Assembly (NCBI GenBank): GCA_037903475.1
Contig: JBAJFG010000642.1
Coordinates: 124,001-188,000, forward strand
Length of the DNA: 64,000 nt
Reading direction: 5' to 3'
From: Ancylostoma caninum
Taxonomy: Eukaryota > Nematoda > Chromadorea > Rhabditida > Ancylostomatidae
Shown piece after piece: positions 1 through 13,400 of the stretch. Made by a program: the position numbers and the translations under genes. The notes below the pieces were generated by a model. That model was given only the letters and a program-made list of their open reading frames with translations. It was not told where the DNA came from and did no database searches. Position 1 is the stretch's first letter. Each line of letters starts with the position of its first letter.

Positions 1-1280
1 CTTATATTACCAACTGTTATTTATGACGCTCAGATTTTTCACGGAATTTCCAGGTACACATTTAGTATCAACTGCCCTATAAATCACTTCAGTCACAGCA
101 CTGAAGAGCCACAACTACAGTATGTGAAGTACAATTTAGTACGGCCAAATGGGTGGTTCCAACGAGATCGAACAATTTTAGGTGTGGAGCATTGTACCTG
201 GAAAAACTTTGCGTTTCGGTAGTTCATCCAGCTCACCAATCACCGAGCTTGGCCGCACGCACTATTTCCGGGCTTTACGCTCTGCACTTGTAATTACTCA
301 GGCAATCGTGGGGGTTGACCTCGGGTGGAAATGGGTCCATCCCAGTTGTACCTGGGGGTGGACTCCAAATCGCGGGCCACTTACCCTCCGCCCATATATC
401 GCAGACGCCCCCCCCCATGTGGCCTGGCAAACGTTCCCCCACGTGCCCTCACGGCTATCCCCGATCCCACAAAGGGATGCCGCTTCTTCGCATCTGTTCA
501 GATGACAAAAATTGAGCAGATTACGTGTGCTTTCGAGCGGATTTCGCCCATAGTTCGATTCGCCGAAATATCTCCCTACTCCACCTAGGAAATACATGTA
601 AATCTCCAGAAAATAATCGAGATATGCTCGGTTTTACGCGAAATGCGTCCGAAACCTTAGCGAAATCTGCTGGAATGTGCGCGAAGATCGCTGGGTGTTC
701 TATATTCTATTCTCGGGGACAGCACAGGAAGCAACATCGCAGTGGGTTCGTAACAAAAACATTGCTCGTGGAAGAACGAGCATATCGCGTTTTGAGTGTT
801 TTACACATCCAAATCCAACTTTAGTCGTTAGCCCTGCGGCGAAGACCTTCCTCAGCACATCCTGCTAACGTGCGCCGTAAATTAGGAAGGTGAATTTTCC
901 TCAATTCAACATGGAATAATTCAATGGTAGCATGTCTGGGGAATGCTGGCGGACTGCAGCACGTCCACGGACATGAGCAACACGTTCTGCTCAAGCAGAA
1001 CGTCGATATCCGCTCCCTAACTCAAAAAGTAGGTGGGACCTTGTGGGGAGGGTCCTACCTGCTGTTCGACGCCACGATTTTCTGAGTACATTTAAAACCA
1101 TTCCGTTAACTAGTACATTTGGTTGGTATTACCTGATACTTTTTAATACGAGTTTTGGGGCAGTACTGTATTTAAAGCAGTGGTACAATCTGTTTTTGCA
1201 GTTTTGTTCATGTCAGGCAGATGCACGTGGATCATTCACGGATAGCAAAACTACTGCGTCTGTGGCTGCTTTTAGGTCAC
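1..1280. other. Downstream/intronic sequence of the laminin G gene
   Basis: No exon could be supported. Short open frames on both strands in the GC-rich 180-500 part have no family resemblance. A dispersed-repeat copy lies at about 506-690 (separate entry). Confidence 0.4.
506..690 (+). repeat. Dispersed repeat, GATTTCGC family copy 1
   Basis: Contains a GATTACGTGTGCTTTCGAG block, then GGATTTCGCCC and CGCCGAAATAT. The same blocks occur in the opposite orientation at 56125-56265 and partly at 52437-52592, with the motif GCGAAATCTGCT repeated within copies. Boundaries are approximate; no terminal repeats were resolved. Confidence 0.45.
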
Positions 1281-1481
1281 GGTATGGAATTTTGGAGTAG
1301 CTGCCTCTACGTTAGCTAAAATTCAACATCTCTACTCTAACTCACTTTCCGTTGTCCTGCATTCTCCCAACCAGAACTGTTCAATGTCGGAGCAGTCGCA
1401 TTCGAATGTCAGCTCTCGTGGTTCTGTCGGGCGACATCGAACTCCTGCAGGGCAGCTCGGCGAGCAGTCGACACAACCAAC
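1281..1481 (-). CDS. Exons 16-17: C-terminal Cys-rich segment, last exon doubtful
   Basis: Exon 1481-1346 follows a 52-base intron and encodes VGCVDCSPSCPAGVRC, then FECDCSDIEQFWLGEC, with seven Cys in 45 residues. This resembles a partial EGF-like module directly after the second LamG. It ends with a good GTGAGT donor in phase 1. A possible 35-base exon (1315-1281) after ATTTTAG encodes TNVEAATPKFHT but is too short to trust. From 1280 to the left edge I see no hydrophobic segment or convincing exon on this strand, so the remainder is missing or the protein ends soon after as a secreted form. Confidence 0.55.
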
Positions 1482-4400
1482 CTGTGCAGCATACTAATAG
1501 GAACATCTTCTCCGCTAAGAAGCGCTGAAATACCTGTATGGCATAGGCACTGTCGTCGCCGGAATTGACCAACGTGTGTTCCATTTGTTGGCTGTGGATA
1601 GTTGAGAGATCCACTGACTTTCCATCGACGAAAACGTCCTTCAGACATCCCTAAAAATGGGAGATTTCCTTAAAGACACCAATAGGCATAGGATTTATGA
1701 GAAAAAAAAACTTACTCTCAACGATGGAACCTTTTCCCTGGTGTTCTCGAAATACTTGTGCTCAAAACTTGGCAAATACAAACCGGACTTCTTTTTCTCG
1801 TAGAAGGTGCCTCCAACAAATATGGCACTTCCAGTAGCGAGAACAGGTATTGAGTACACTTCTGAAACGCATGGATCTCAAGTCAGCCTTGTTTGGGGCG
1901 CTGAAAAGGAGCCTACCGGCAAGGCTGAGGTTGTTTTGACTGCCCAGCTCGCTGAGCACGCACACGGATTTATCTGCAACCAGCGAAACTTCACCGTAGG
2001 ACTCGAAGAACGCAACGCGCGTCCATTGGTCGTTGCCGAATCCTGCAAACGCATCAGGAGCTTTCTTCAGATAAATTTCCAAAACTGTGGGGAGAAAGAT
2101 GGATTCTCTGCTCTAGTCCACGTTTCCGCCTCGAAAAAAAAAAAGCTGAAAAAAAAAACTTGGCCTATGATGCAATTTGTACATGATGCTTGCATCATTC
2201 GTGCAGAGAACACACGTTGACTCACAGGGGACTTCAGAGCAGCATGTGCGTGCATCGCTAATGAGAACACCGCAGGCCCACAGCGAAGACCCGCGACTTC
2301 GCAGATGGATAATAATAATTTATTACGCTGCTTAAGGAACACGTGGAAAAGTGGAAAATAAAACGGCGTTACGGAAAAATCACGAACATAGAACATCAAA
2401 TGATGCGTCTCATCTGCGTGTGGGCTGCGTCAGAAGGGCGTCATGACCTACCCTTCGTCGCATACGGATGGTATAAATTGCACTTATGGGATTGTTTGTA
2501 GCGCTGATCACAGAAATCACACTCATTTTGTACTGTAGACGGAGTGTCAATCACGTTAGCTACTGCGACGGCCTGGAGCGCGGCACCACCTACGTGGCGC
2601 AGCTGGATGCTGTGGATTTCCAGTGCTGCCCAGCGCTCACTAAGTAATTTTGAAATGATAAGTAAGTTAAGTATACCGTAGACATGGAAGTTGTGATACT
2701 TTCTATATTGGAACTGTGGGACAGGTAGAGCACGAATATCACTGTTACTCCACATGTCTCGACGGCTTCCTTGACACTCGAATTTTCTTTCAATTCTCTG
2801 AAGTAAGCCCACCACTGTTGTGCAGAAATGGTGATGCACTACAAGATGAATGGGATGCTTGCTCAATTCATCGAATATCCTCAATATGCAAATTTTTAGG
2901 TTTCATGGGGTACCGTATTTGCCACATGCCCAATACATAGAATCGTGGAAAAAAGAATTGTGAAATTTAGCTAGTATATCTTGAAATCCCCGCGAGAATA
3001 AGCCAGGAGAATCTGAAAAATGAAAAATTCTGAAATGAGAATGATTTCTGAGATCAGAGCGCATGAAATCACACCAGTGGGCAGAGTAGGGGCAAAACTA
3101 ATTGTTTTTGAGATTTTGAGGCAGAAAAATGGAGAAGGATTGGAATTACTGGAATCCTCTAGGTTTTTTTTTCTCAAATAAGGAACCCGTCGAGAAGTGT
3201 GGTCGAGCAGAGACACTGTTGTTTTGTGGAACAGCAAATTTTCAGGTGTTTACTATGAAAGTCTGAAGCTATGATCTTGAATACAGGAGATTCCAGTGCT
3301 CGACGTCTTAGTGCACGCGCTCATCCACCGATTCGGATTGTTAGAACAGGAAGCAGGAGGATGAGACGAGAATAAGGACGGTGTTATCAATAAAATGTGG
3401 ATTCACAGACAATCAAAGTGCCACGGTGCATGTGTTTGCGAGTCGGTCGCGGTCCCGATTGCTGGAATCCCCTGTACTCAAGTAAGGGATCGGGAAGGAA
3501 GACCCCATACGGTGAATTTTAACAAAGAAATCGCAAGAATGAATGGAAGTTCCATGTGCATCCCGGCAAAATTTCTCATTGTGTACTATATTTAAGGCCG
3601 AATAAAAATCGAATAATTCATTTCATTTAATTATTCATAAAGGACTAAATCCGAAGAATTCAAATGTTTAGAAGAGGGAGAGATCTAAATGCCTTCTTAT
3701 CATTCCTATAGGATTGTATTGCTCCCTGTTTTTAAAACTATACACTTATTCAAAACCGAATTCCCCAGTTTCGAATAGATCGATGGGCAGTATCAAATGC
3801 ATTATTCGGTCCTAAGTATATTCAGAGGTGGGGGAGAGCTATAACCGTGCTTACCTTCAATTCTGCTGATCGAACAGCCCTTGCATACTTCCTCGCCTTG
3901 ATTCTCGCAATAGATTCCGATCAGCTGGCGGTCTCTGTAGTGCACCTGGAACCGGCCCTTCGTCTCTTCCTCCTGCCAGAATCCGAACAGGAGCAGGCCG
4001 ATGTCCTGCAAAACTTCAGCGTCCTTGGAGAGTCCTCACAGCAGTTCACGCACAGTTCTCTCACCGATTCACTTTTGTAGGTGAGGCCCAGGCGTATGAC
4101 TGGTTTCAAATGCTGAGAGTCTGCAGAAACAGGAATGTAGAAAAATGAAAGGCGGTCCGAGTCGCGTAAGAGGCGATACGCTGGAAGTGCGAGATTGTAG
4201 GGGGAAATCAAAATTATTCGCTACGAAGTAGGAACAAAAAGGTGCTTTCTTTGGTGAAATGACGCAAAAAGTTCAAAAGGTTGGGCCATGTTCTTGACAG
4301 TTCGAGTGGATCGGATTTTTTTCGTATATCCGATATTTCGGACAACGAAGGCTCTATAAAATGGTTTTGCAAATCTCTTTAGATTTCATTCGGATTTTGC

Positions 4401-7400
4401 GTGGTACTGAGTTTCTCAGAGCCCCCATATCCTTTTTTCGTAGATAAGAGCTAATGGGCGGCAAAGTTCGATGTGAGCGGATCCCTACTACATTTGTATC
4501 CAGAAAAAATTTCATCGTTTAGATTTTCTTGTTCGGCTCGATAAGGGCGATAAAATCGTGGAACGGCGAGGTACGGTATGATGACGGTGTCCAATAAAAA
4601 TAAGAATAGAAGAGGGCTTAGGTACACAGTGGTAATGCCTTTGTTGTTACGAGGCCCATAATTTTCAACGAAATTTCTTGACTACGGTAGGCGACAATAT
4701 CAAAGAACGTTTTCAACGCTTTTCGGTAAGGCACAGGCACGTAACAGTAAGGCAATTTTTCGTATTTTGATGTGAAATTAGAATGGAAGTGTTTCAAAGG
4801 CATCAGTAAGCTTAGTTTCGCACCTTCATCTCCACTGTGTGCACATGAAGGAGCAGGAAAATTATCGAATACACCGTTGAGGATTGTGCACTGACAGCCG
4901 CTGCATGCCGGCACGAACTGTGATTGTCTGGAAAAAGAGGAAGTGATCATAAAGCGGTTCCAAGAGTTCTGTTGAGAGTCGAGGAGATTTCCTATTGGTT
5001 ACTCATTAAGGAAAATTTTCGGGGAAAAAAAGATAAAGCAATTGAACCCCTCACGACAAGATGATATGCTGTAGAGGGGTTATGAGCGTAAACCCCTAGT
5101 GAATCTTACCACTTACCCGGTCACTCTGCGTTTGTCGTTCAGTTCACAATTCTCTGCCACATCCGTCGGATCGATCAAGAGGATCTCACCGTCGAGTTCG
5201 ATCTCCACAGCAGACAGCCTACAAGGGAAATCACGACATCAACAGAGAACGTGCAGCAGTACGGAGATGTTCGATGATGTAAGTACCTCGATTCGTGAGC
5301 CTGCAATTCCGTCAGCGGAATCTTCTCGAAGTTGTCCACTATCAGAGAGACGTCGCCGTCTTCGGACAGGATAGCCACCGTGTGCCACAAGCCATCGGAC
5401 AACTGGCAAAGTGGGATCGGCTTTCCAGTGTCGACACGCAGGAAGAAGTCTGAATGAGTGATTACAGTGAGGCCCTCATGCTTGGCTGGAACTATTAGAT
5501 TAACCTCGCTCCAGCATGATCCGTACGACATCTGCGTTGGCGGTGTGTAGGGAGAACAGCGCCTGGTCAGATCGGTGCGTTCGGAACGCGAACTCCCAGA
5601 TCCACGTCGGATTCAGGTCGAGATTCACCATCACCTTGAGTAAAATAAATAAAATATAACGTAAGGTGAGGAACGGAAGATATGAAAAATAGGAGGATGT
5701 GTTTGAAATGAGCATATCTGCATGTAAGCTGATGCTTTAATCAGGAAGAGGCGCTGGTGTGCTTTCTCGTAATAGCGTTAGAAACCCCCGTCCTCGCCCG
5801 GATCAGCATGTCCCAATGAAATCACTGTCCAATTTTGCAAATAAGTTCGGAATATGGGCCCCATCGATTCTTTGCTGACCACGATGTCCTCAGCAGCAGA
5901 ATTTCAGGAAAAAATGGAACCGAAGTATTTCTAGCTTTGCCCAGTGATCACCTGTGCTTTTATTCATGCATGTTCCCGGGAGTGTTTTAGAGTTCATGCC
6001 GAAAGGATTTTGTGGTGAAATCTTATGGGTAATGTGTTTGATCTTTGATCCAGAAAACTTGGCGTTGCCAGAGAAACTAGTACTCGCGTCGAGGTGTTCC
6101 ATCCCGGTTGTTCTTGAATAATAATTCCCTGGAGGGGGGTAATTAGGAAAGTTCTCGGCGAGATGCAGCTGGGGCAGGATGCAAAGAAAGGTAAGAGCGC
6201 ACTGTTTTTTGCTCCCGCATGTTCACGAATACGTATACCTGATGATACAACATGGTGCAAGCAGAGGGATTATTAAGAGCGACATAAAAAGAGCGAGATT
6301 TTAGGAAATCTCCAGTATAACCCTTCCTCTCTCCTTTCCCAGCGAAAACTGTCAATCAGTGCTCTCATCTGATCGTAGGCAGAAGAAAAAAAATGTTATG
6401 CGTACATGGCAGTGGCGGACGCAAGGGAGGGGGTGCCCCCTACCCCCGAGAATGGGTCGCCGATTTTTCGAAATCACTTCATAAAGCAAATAAAAATTTG
6501 GCATCGGTTTATTTTTTGTTGTTTATTTCAATTGTTGCCCTTTCAGTATCTTAGCATAATATTAGGATGTAAAACAATGGATGCACACTGTTTTCTCCCG
6601 CCTTGGACTCGTTAACGAACACCTATTCTATTATAGAATATTTGACACTTCTTGGGAAAACAATTCATGGCGCATCTGAGCATTTATGAACTGATGAATG
6701 AACTCCAATCTTCGATTTTTAAAGAAATTCGGAGAGTAATCGACCAAAATTACGGATTTTAAACTCGTGTGTTATACGACCTCAAACAAGGAAAGATAGA
6801 AGCAGAACCGCGGCGCTCCGTTTTAAACCTTTATAGAATATTTGCTTCCCTCCGCGATCAAATTCGTGTAAAAATCTACTCCTTTAAAATAGCCCGGTAT
6901 TGGGTAAGTGAACCGAAATTTTGAACTTTCGATCGCCCTCATCTTCTCACCTTAGCTGGGCTTAGACTTGGCGCTATCAGGCTGTCACTTGCTTCTGTCC
7001 AAGAAGCTTTCCTTGAAAGAGAAAAGTTCGAAAAGCGTGCTGAGGAATCAGAATTTGGACGAGTTGCTATTCTGTTTCATGGCGCACCGAACTCGCTCAG
7101 GGAGCCCCTCGTTTTCTGAACAGAACATGGCGAAGGATAATCAATACCTACAGATACATCTCGGACTGAGGTTTTTGTATCACCGTTTTTAAAATAATTT
7201 TTGTTTACCCAAAAACGCGCATTTATAGTTCTACATTGTAATACTTTTATCATTCCATTCGGGTTCTAAGGATGGCAGAGTTGCCATTTTTTCCCACTCC
7301 TCCCCCTGGCTTACCACCCCTATGTCTGGAACAGATAAATAGATATGGGAACGCTTTGGTGTTAGAGGTAATCCTTAACATTATTATGCTAAACATGCAG

Positions 7401-10400
7401 TAGGAAGGATAAACGTCAGTTCCAAAAATTCTTGCACATTTGACGTGAGGTAAATGGTAAAAATAGAGTGATAAGCACTGCTGAATTATTGTAGTCTTGG
7501 GCGGCGTCCAACATCATTAAGGCCACGAGTAAACTCCACTTCTTCTTTCCAGCAGAATCAGAAAATATTTAAATTAATGGACATACCACTTTTACCCTAC
7601 TGGATTGGACATTTCTAAAAAGGTTCCGTTCGGATCTTGTGCCCAATTATGGAGTAGTTCCCACTAATGCTGCGTTTTAAGCCTGCTCAGGTAACTCGGG
7701 GGAACCCGTTTGCTCAACCCTAAGTCGTCTAATTCCGTTGCTACATGGACTGGTTAGTTCCGCTGGATGTTCTCGCAAGGAGCGTGCTGAATTAATAGCA
7801 TTAGGACACATCGATCTCCGTCAACACGCGCGATGATTTCTTTTAGGATCGAACGGTTGATTTTCTGGGGCGTTGGACATCAAAAAAGGACCCGGTTTCC
7901 ATATTCCGCTTCAGTAACCTTCGCAAATGTTAGGATAAAGCGACTGCTGGGAGTTTTCGGAGACAACCAGAAGAAGCCTAACATCCTGTTATAAGAAAAC
8001 TGCGAAGAAAGTATGTCGTACCCTGGTGCGAAACAGGCAGCCATCTTCGGGCAAAACCTTCTGTCTACACGACAGTGGCGATGCAACGACCGTAGCTGAA
8101 GTGTCCTGGTCCCAGTCCACGGGAAGGATGTGCCGGATTCCAGCCATCGGTCCGCTTAACGCATACTCTGCCTTGGCGTTTCCTAGAAATTGCAGGATTT
8201 GCCCTTTTCGTAGTGATCGAAGTGTTTGCAACCACTCACCTTCCACGTACACTACATCCAGGCTTTCGTTGAGCAGTGATCTAACGATGAAATGCGCTCT
8301 GAAAGAAATGGGGATCAGCCATTTTGCGGATCCAAAGAAGAGATGAACGAACCTGCTCTCTGGAGACGGAGTTTCCCACTTTACCGTCAGCGTTTGCTCG
8401 CAATTTGACCACCGCACCATGTCGCGTAACAGGTTCAGGTCCAGAATTCTGAAAGCAGCACCACTGTGATGTTGGTACGTTGCGTCTCACCTGTGACGGC
8501 AATTGAAGAGAAATTAGGAAAAAATAATGTGTTAGAGCACTCATAAAGCACTCGGTGAGTAACATTCGACATTTTGATGTGTTTCCTGCGCAAACTGCAA
8601 GTTTTTGCACAAATACTCACCTATAGTTGCTTTTTGAAACAGACCGTGATTGCATATTAGAAGTCCCTAGCGTGGCTCATGCACGTCTTGGACCTGGGAC
8701 CATTACCAGGGTGGTGCATGATTGAGATTACCCACGGTAAATATGTTGTTGCCCATGGTAAATTAGCGTGCCGTCAACACGTTTACCCTGGGTAGTCTCA
8801 GTGATGCCTGCTAACTTTCATTATATCATACCTGAATTGATTGGAATTGTATAGCAGATTCCTATTTGTAACCAAGGGGATCACGTTTTCACTCGAATTC
8901 TCATAGAATACTTCACACAGAATCACTCCCCCCTGTCCTTACTTTTTATTGTCCTTTTTATAGTTATTTTCAATCACGCAAGCTTGTAATTTTGTGCAAA
9001 TTTTTCTTGAAATCTTGGACGCTCGGATCACTAAAGTGCCGCTGACCCCAGTTTGTTTCCCACACCACTCCCCCCCCCCACCCACCCATCCTTCCCCTCG
9101 TTCCTTCTCTCAAGGATGCGCCCGCCATTGGTAATCAATACAGTTTAGCTCCTTGAATTTAAGCTTAGGCAAGACATACGTATTTAATCAGTTGATTAAT
9201 CGAGAGACTCTGTTTCTCACTTTTCTACCTTATTTTTCGTTAGAACCCTCAAAAAGTGAATACATACCTAGCGAAAAAAGGGGAAAAAGGAAGATCATTT
9301 TACGTTTTAATTGAGAATTTTTATCTTCATCTCTATCTTTATCTGTGGACGTGGAAAATCGCCCATGAATATGCAAAACTAATTAGCATTATACAGAGAG
9401 ATGCACACTCATTCAAAATGCTACAATACACGATAAAAATTGTCACTTGTTGCTAATGAGAAGCCACTGAAGGAGCACCTAAGTTCTTGAAGGACTGCAA
9501 TGACAGTGACAGCACATTACTACTCAAACTTGTTGAAATATTTATATAAAGTAATCACTTTTTAGCTCTGTCATTTTCCTTTCCCCTACAAAATGGACAG
9601 GTGGAAATCGCTGCACACGGTAATCTCGAAAACATGGATCCGTCATGTGTAAATTAGAGACTAATCGAGTTAGCGGAGAAATCAACTGTTCCTTCAATGT
9701 CCTGTTTCGCAAATAGGTTATGAAATAGATTAAAAAAGCGATAGTCGACTGAGGCGGACTACTAGATGCGTTGTGGTCATATTTGTGCATAATTACGATT
9801 TTGCGGCTATGTTTTGCGATATTTCACGATCTATAACTTAAGAAAAATTGCCTAGATTTCGCAAAAATGTCAACTATGACAATGAAGGGCATGTGGTTAG
9901 AGCGGAAACTTGTATGGTTCGGCTGTTTCTGAATCCCGCAACAACATTAGGGGCAGCACATCCCGGGATTTCTTCCTCCTCATACTCAGACAATTCGCGC
10001 CGCCAAGAATCTATTTCAGCTCTAGTTCGAGCGTGGCAACTCGTACGAAGTGTTGCAAATTGAAATGTTGAACTAGAGTTGTATCTGTAATATCTCGGGT
10101 AGGGCCAAGTTTCGGAAAGCATTCCCTTCACAACATTGTTGTCTTTATGTGTGAGCATCGAGAACACTCAAAAGCTCATTGATGGAGATTATCGTGAGCG
10201 CTGCCTTTAAAGTGTGTCCTGTGGTTAACGACTCGTGAAGGTTCACAATTCTTTCCTTAATGGCTCAAGTACCATGGTGCACTGTCGTCAAGCCGATTGT
10301 CTGCTGCACGGCTTCTGTGAATACAGTGCGTAACATAAATATACGGGCACCCCAAAAAATACGCTATCTGCTCTCGCACACATTGCTGACAAACGCAACT

Positions 10401-13400
10401 GCTACCAGTGAATTTGGCGCCCCCGAAAACCTTATGCTACTCCATTCCGCTTTGAAAAGTGGAAAAAGAAAGTGTAACCGTGTAAATTAATTGTTTGGTC
10501 CCATCTTCCAATGTATCATAATTATACGGGCACCCTCAGTAAAAAATGAATAAAAGCATCCACTCATGCGGGGATTCCAGTCTCAAATTTGAAATACGTA
10601 GAGGCAAGTGTTCTTCAATTAGACTTAGAATCCCACCAAGATCGGATCATTCTGAGGCGGAACAGGAGCAGGTAAGGACAATTCACCATAAGGGCCTCCA
10701 CAGTAGCAGGATCGCTGAGCAAGTTCGTCGGGATTCGAGCACCATTGGCACTCTCGTGCAAGATTTTGGCTTCTGCAGTCAGAAACAAGGGACCTGGCAG
10801 GTCGAGGAAGCTGTCATTGCAAGAACAGCGTCGGGGAGGACGGATGTTTTTGAACTGCTGACGGGGTTCTAGCCTTTTATCGACCCCTATGTCTGAAATG
10901 ATTGCATAGATGGTGATTATACGCAACAGCAGCATTGCCCGTTGTCATCTCTGACCTGCTTCTAGACTTATAGCGTTCCACAAAGTTCCAGGGCGGCAGC
11001 TTGCGAGACTGAACACGAAGACAGACTGGTCAAAATACGCATATTTTTCCTGGGGCTCCCGAAGACTAAAAATCGAGGTCAGGTGATGTTCTTCCGATGA
11101 AAAAAGTTCAACTTGGGTGTCTCAGATAGAAATATCTTCTGTTGGAGAGATCTATGCAGTTCGTAAGGAAACGGTACTTCGGAACTGGCATTGTTATGGT
11201 GTTATGCGGCTTCTGTTAAGGAGGAGTGTTCGTCATCACTTCCGCTTTGACTCCAACGAACTCATCCGCTTTCCTGGAGGTGAACAGTGTCTGGTTCTTA
11301 CCAAATCTGATCAAGCACGATGGAAAGCCGTTGATTTCACGGTAGGACAACGCAACCATCTACATCGACCACTCGGGGAAGACATGGTTTCAGTACCATA
11401 ACGTGGTCGGTATGGCTTTTTTCATCTGCAATATCTCTTATTCTGACTGTAGAAGCCAAAATCTTGCACGAGAGTGCCAATGGTGCTCGAATCCCGACGA
11501 ACTTGCTCGGCGATCCTGCTACTGTGGAGGCCCTTATGGTGAATTGTCCTTACCTGCTCCTGTTCCGCCTCAGAATGATCCGATCTTAGTGGGATTGTAA
11601 GTCTAATTGAAGAACACTTGCCTCTACGTATTTCAAGTTTGAGACTGGAATCCCCGCATGAGTGGATGCTTTTATTCATTTTTTACTGAGGGTGCCCGTA
11701 TAATTATGATACATTGGAAGATGGGACCAAACAATTAATTTACACGGTTACACTTTCTTTTTCCACTTTTCAAAGCGGAATGGAGTAGCATAAGGTTTTC
11801 GAGGGCGCCGAATTCACTGGTAGCAGTTGCGTTTGTCAGGAATGTGTGCGAGAGCAGATAGCGTAATTTTTGGGGTGCCCGTATAATTATGTTACGCACT
11901 GTACAGGTTCTGCGGCGTAACTGTTGTAAAACTGTTACTGTTACTATAATAATTATGAAACTCTCTAGCTTTGAAAAGTTTACTGGCTCTAGAAACAGTG
12001 CCCGAATCAGGTGGGTTCGTCTCCGCTACATGTACATTTTCTTCGTTCATTCAATTAGAACTAGAACTACTGCTGGGATCTAAGAAAATGTATTGTTGTC
12101 AAGAGGAAGAGGTGTTGAGAATGTGTTGTTCCTTTTTTCAGTTTTGGAGGACTCCGCTGTGGAAACCTATGAACCCATGGGGCGACGGATTCCGTATAAG
12201 ATGAGTAGAATTATATTGTCCTACCAGTAAAGGGTGTAGTACCGGGATATTCGACTAAAATATATGATTTATAGCGGTCTTGAAAAATTAATGTTGATAC
12301 AATAAAATGAAAAATTTCCACGCACACATTCCTATCCTCAGTCAAGGATGAAATCCTGCCTCTAATGGGCACCTGCATAGCATGCATCATCAGAAGAAAC
12401 TTGCTATGAAGTTGTCGAACATATTTAATTACCATTACTTACTCTTCCAGAGGCTTGCGCTCACCCTCCCCCCACTCCCTCGTTTGAAACAAAAACCCGA
12501 AGCAAACCACGAAGCCCTCCTTCGTCACTCATGTTGCATTTTCGATATTTCTGAACCGCTTCCGCGCGTGCAAATGGTCCAGGTGTTCAAAAATCTGCGC
12601 CCGACCGTTGACAAACTGTGTGACGGTGACAGCTGCGTACAAGGCAAATCGCTTACTGGAAGTTCACGCTCCGGCTGTCGGTGACTCGGTGTGGTCTGGA
12701 CAATCCTGAGTGGACTTCCGTGACGATTTCGGAAGCTGCTTCTGGTGTTGACGGCATGTGACAGACGACGTTGTAGACGCCGGCTTCGCCTTGCAACGGC
12801 AGCACCGACGTGGTGTGCATGTTGGCCAAGAAGTGGTGTCGACAGGACCGTCGCGGTCGTACTGCTTCTGAAATCAATCTATTCAAGGAATTTATTGGAA
12901 CGAAACCAAGTAGGGGTCAATTTCTGCAATTTCTATGATATTTGTCAGTGTAAGAGCGGAATATCTGCTTGTTTTTTTTCGTTATTTCTTTGATACACTG
13001 GAAGATGCTCCACAAACATGGGAAAAGTGAAGGTAGAGGAAGGCCGCTCTGCTTCACTCTGTGAATACGAGGATCTGTGGCTACGTGGATCAATCTATGA
13101 CAAAGAGCTATGTGATGCCTGGGAAACTGCTTCTATGTCACCCTCTGAGCAGGTCACACCCTTCAGTTATGGGTGACCCCGTGCATGTCTTCAGAAATTT
13201 TATGGCGAATTTCGAGGTGGAAGGTCTTGCATGAGTCTTCAGAAAAAGCCCACGTTCACATTTTCAGCCACAACATCCCGATGATGTCCTCAGCCAAGGA
13301 CGACGTCGTCGTTAGCAAGCTTTTTTGGACACCACTATCTGCCCAACCAATCAAAGATTCGTGCGGAAGGGTCCGAAGCGGCACGAAAAACGAGAAGGCC

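Larger units (their letters stand above)
10324..11901. mobile_element. Tc3/Tc1-like transposon, long inverted-repeat (foldback) form
   Basis: Exactly bounded by TA dinucleotides (10322-10323 and 11902-11903), with termini CAGTGCGTAACATAA and its complement. The first 461 bases (10324-10784) and the last 461 (11441-11901) are near-identical inverted copies. Each contains the terminal site, a second internal copy of the ATACGGGCACCC motif about 190 bases inward, and the start of a transposase reading frame. The 656-base centre carries transposase remnants, including RYFGTGIVMV, which resembles the G.VMVWG motif of Tc1 transposases, broken by frameshifts. It lies within an intron of the laminin G gene. 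Confidence 0.8.

Noticed and set aside
2441..2884. 147-codon minus-strand frame as an extra exon of the laminin G gene
   Set aside because: Exon 12 (4005-3855) and exon 13 (2084-1917) already join in phase and complete the domain; inserting this piece would disrupt the LamG fold.
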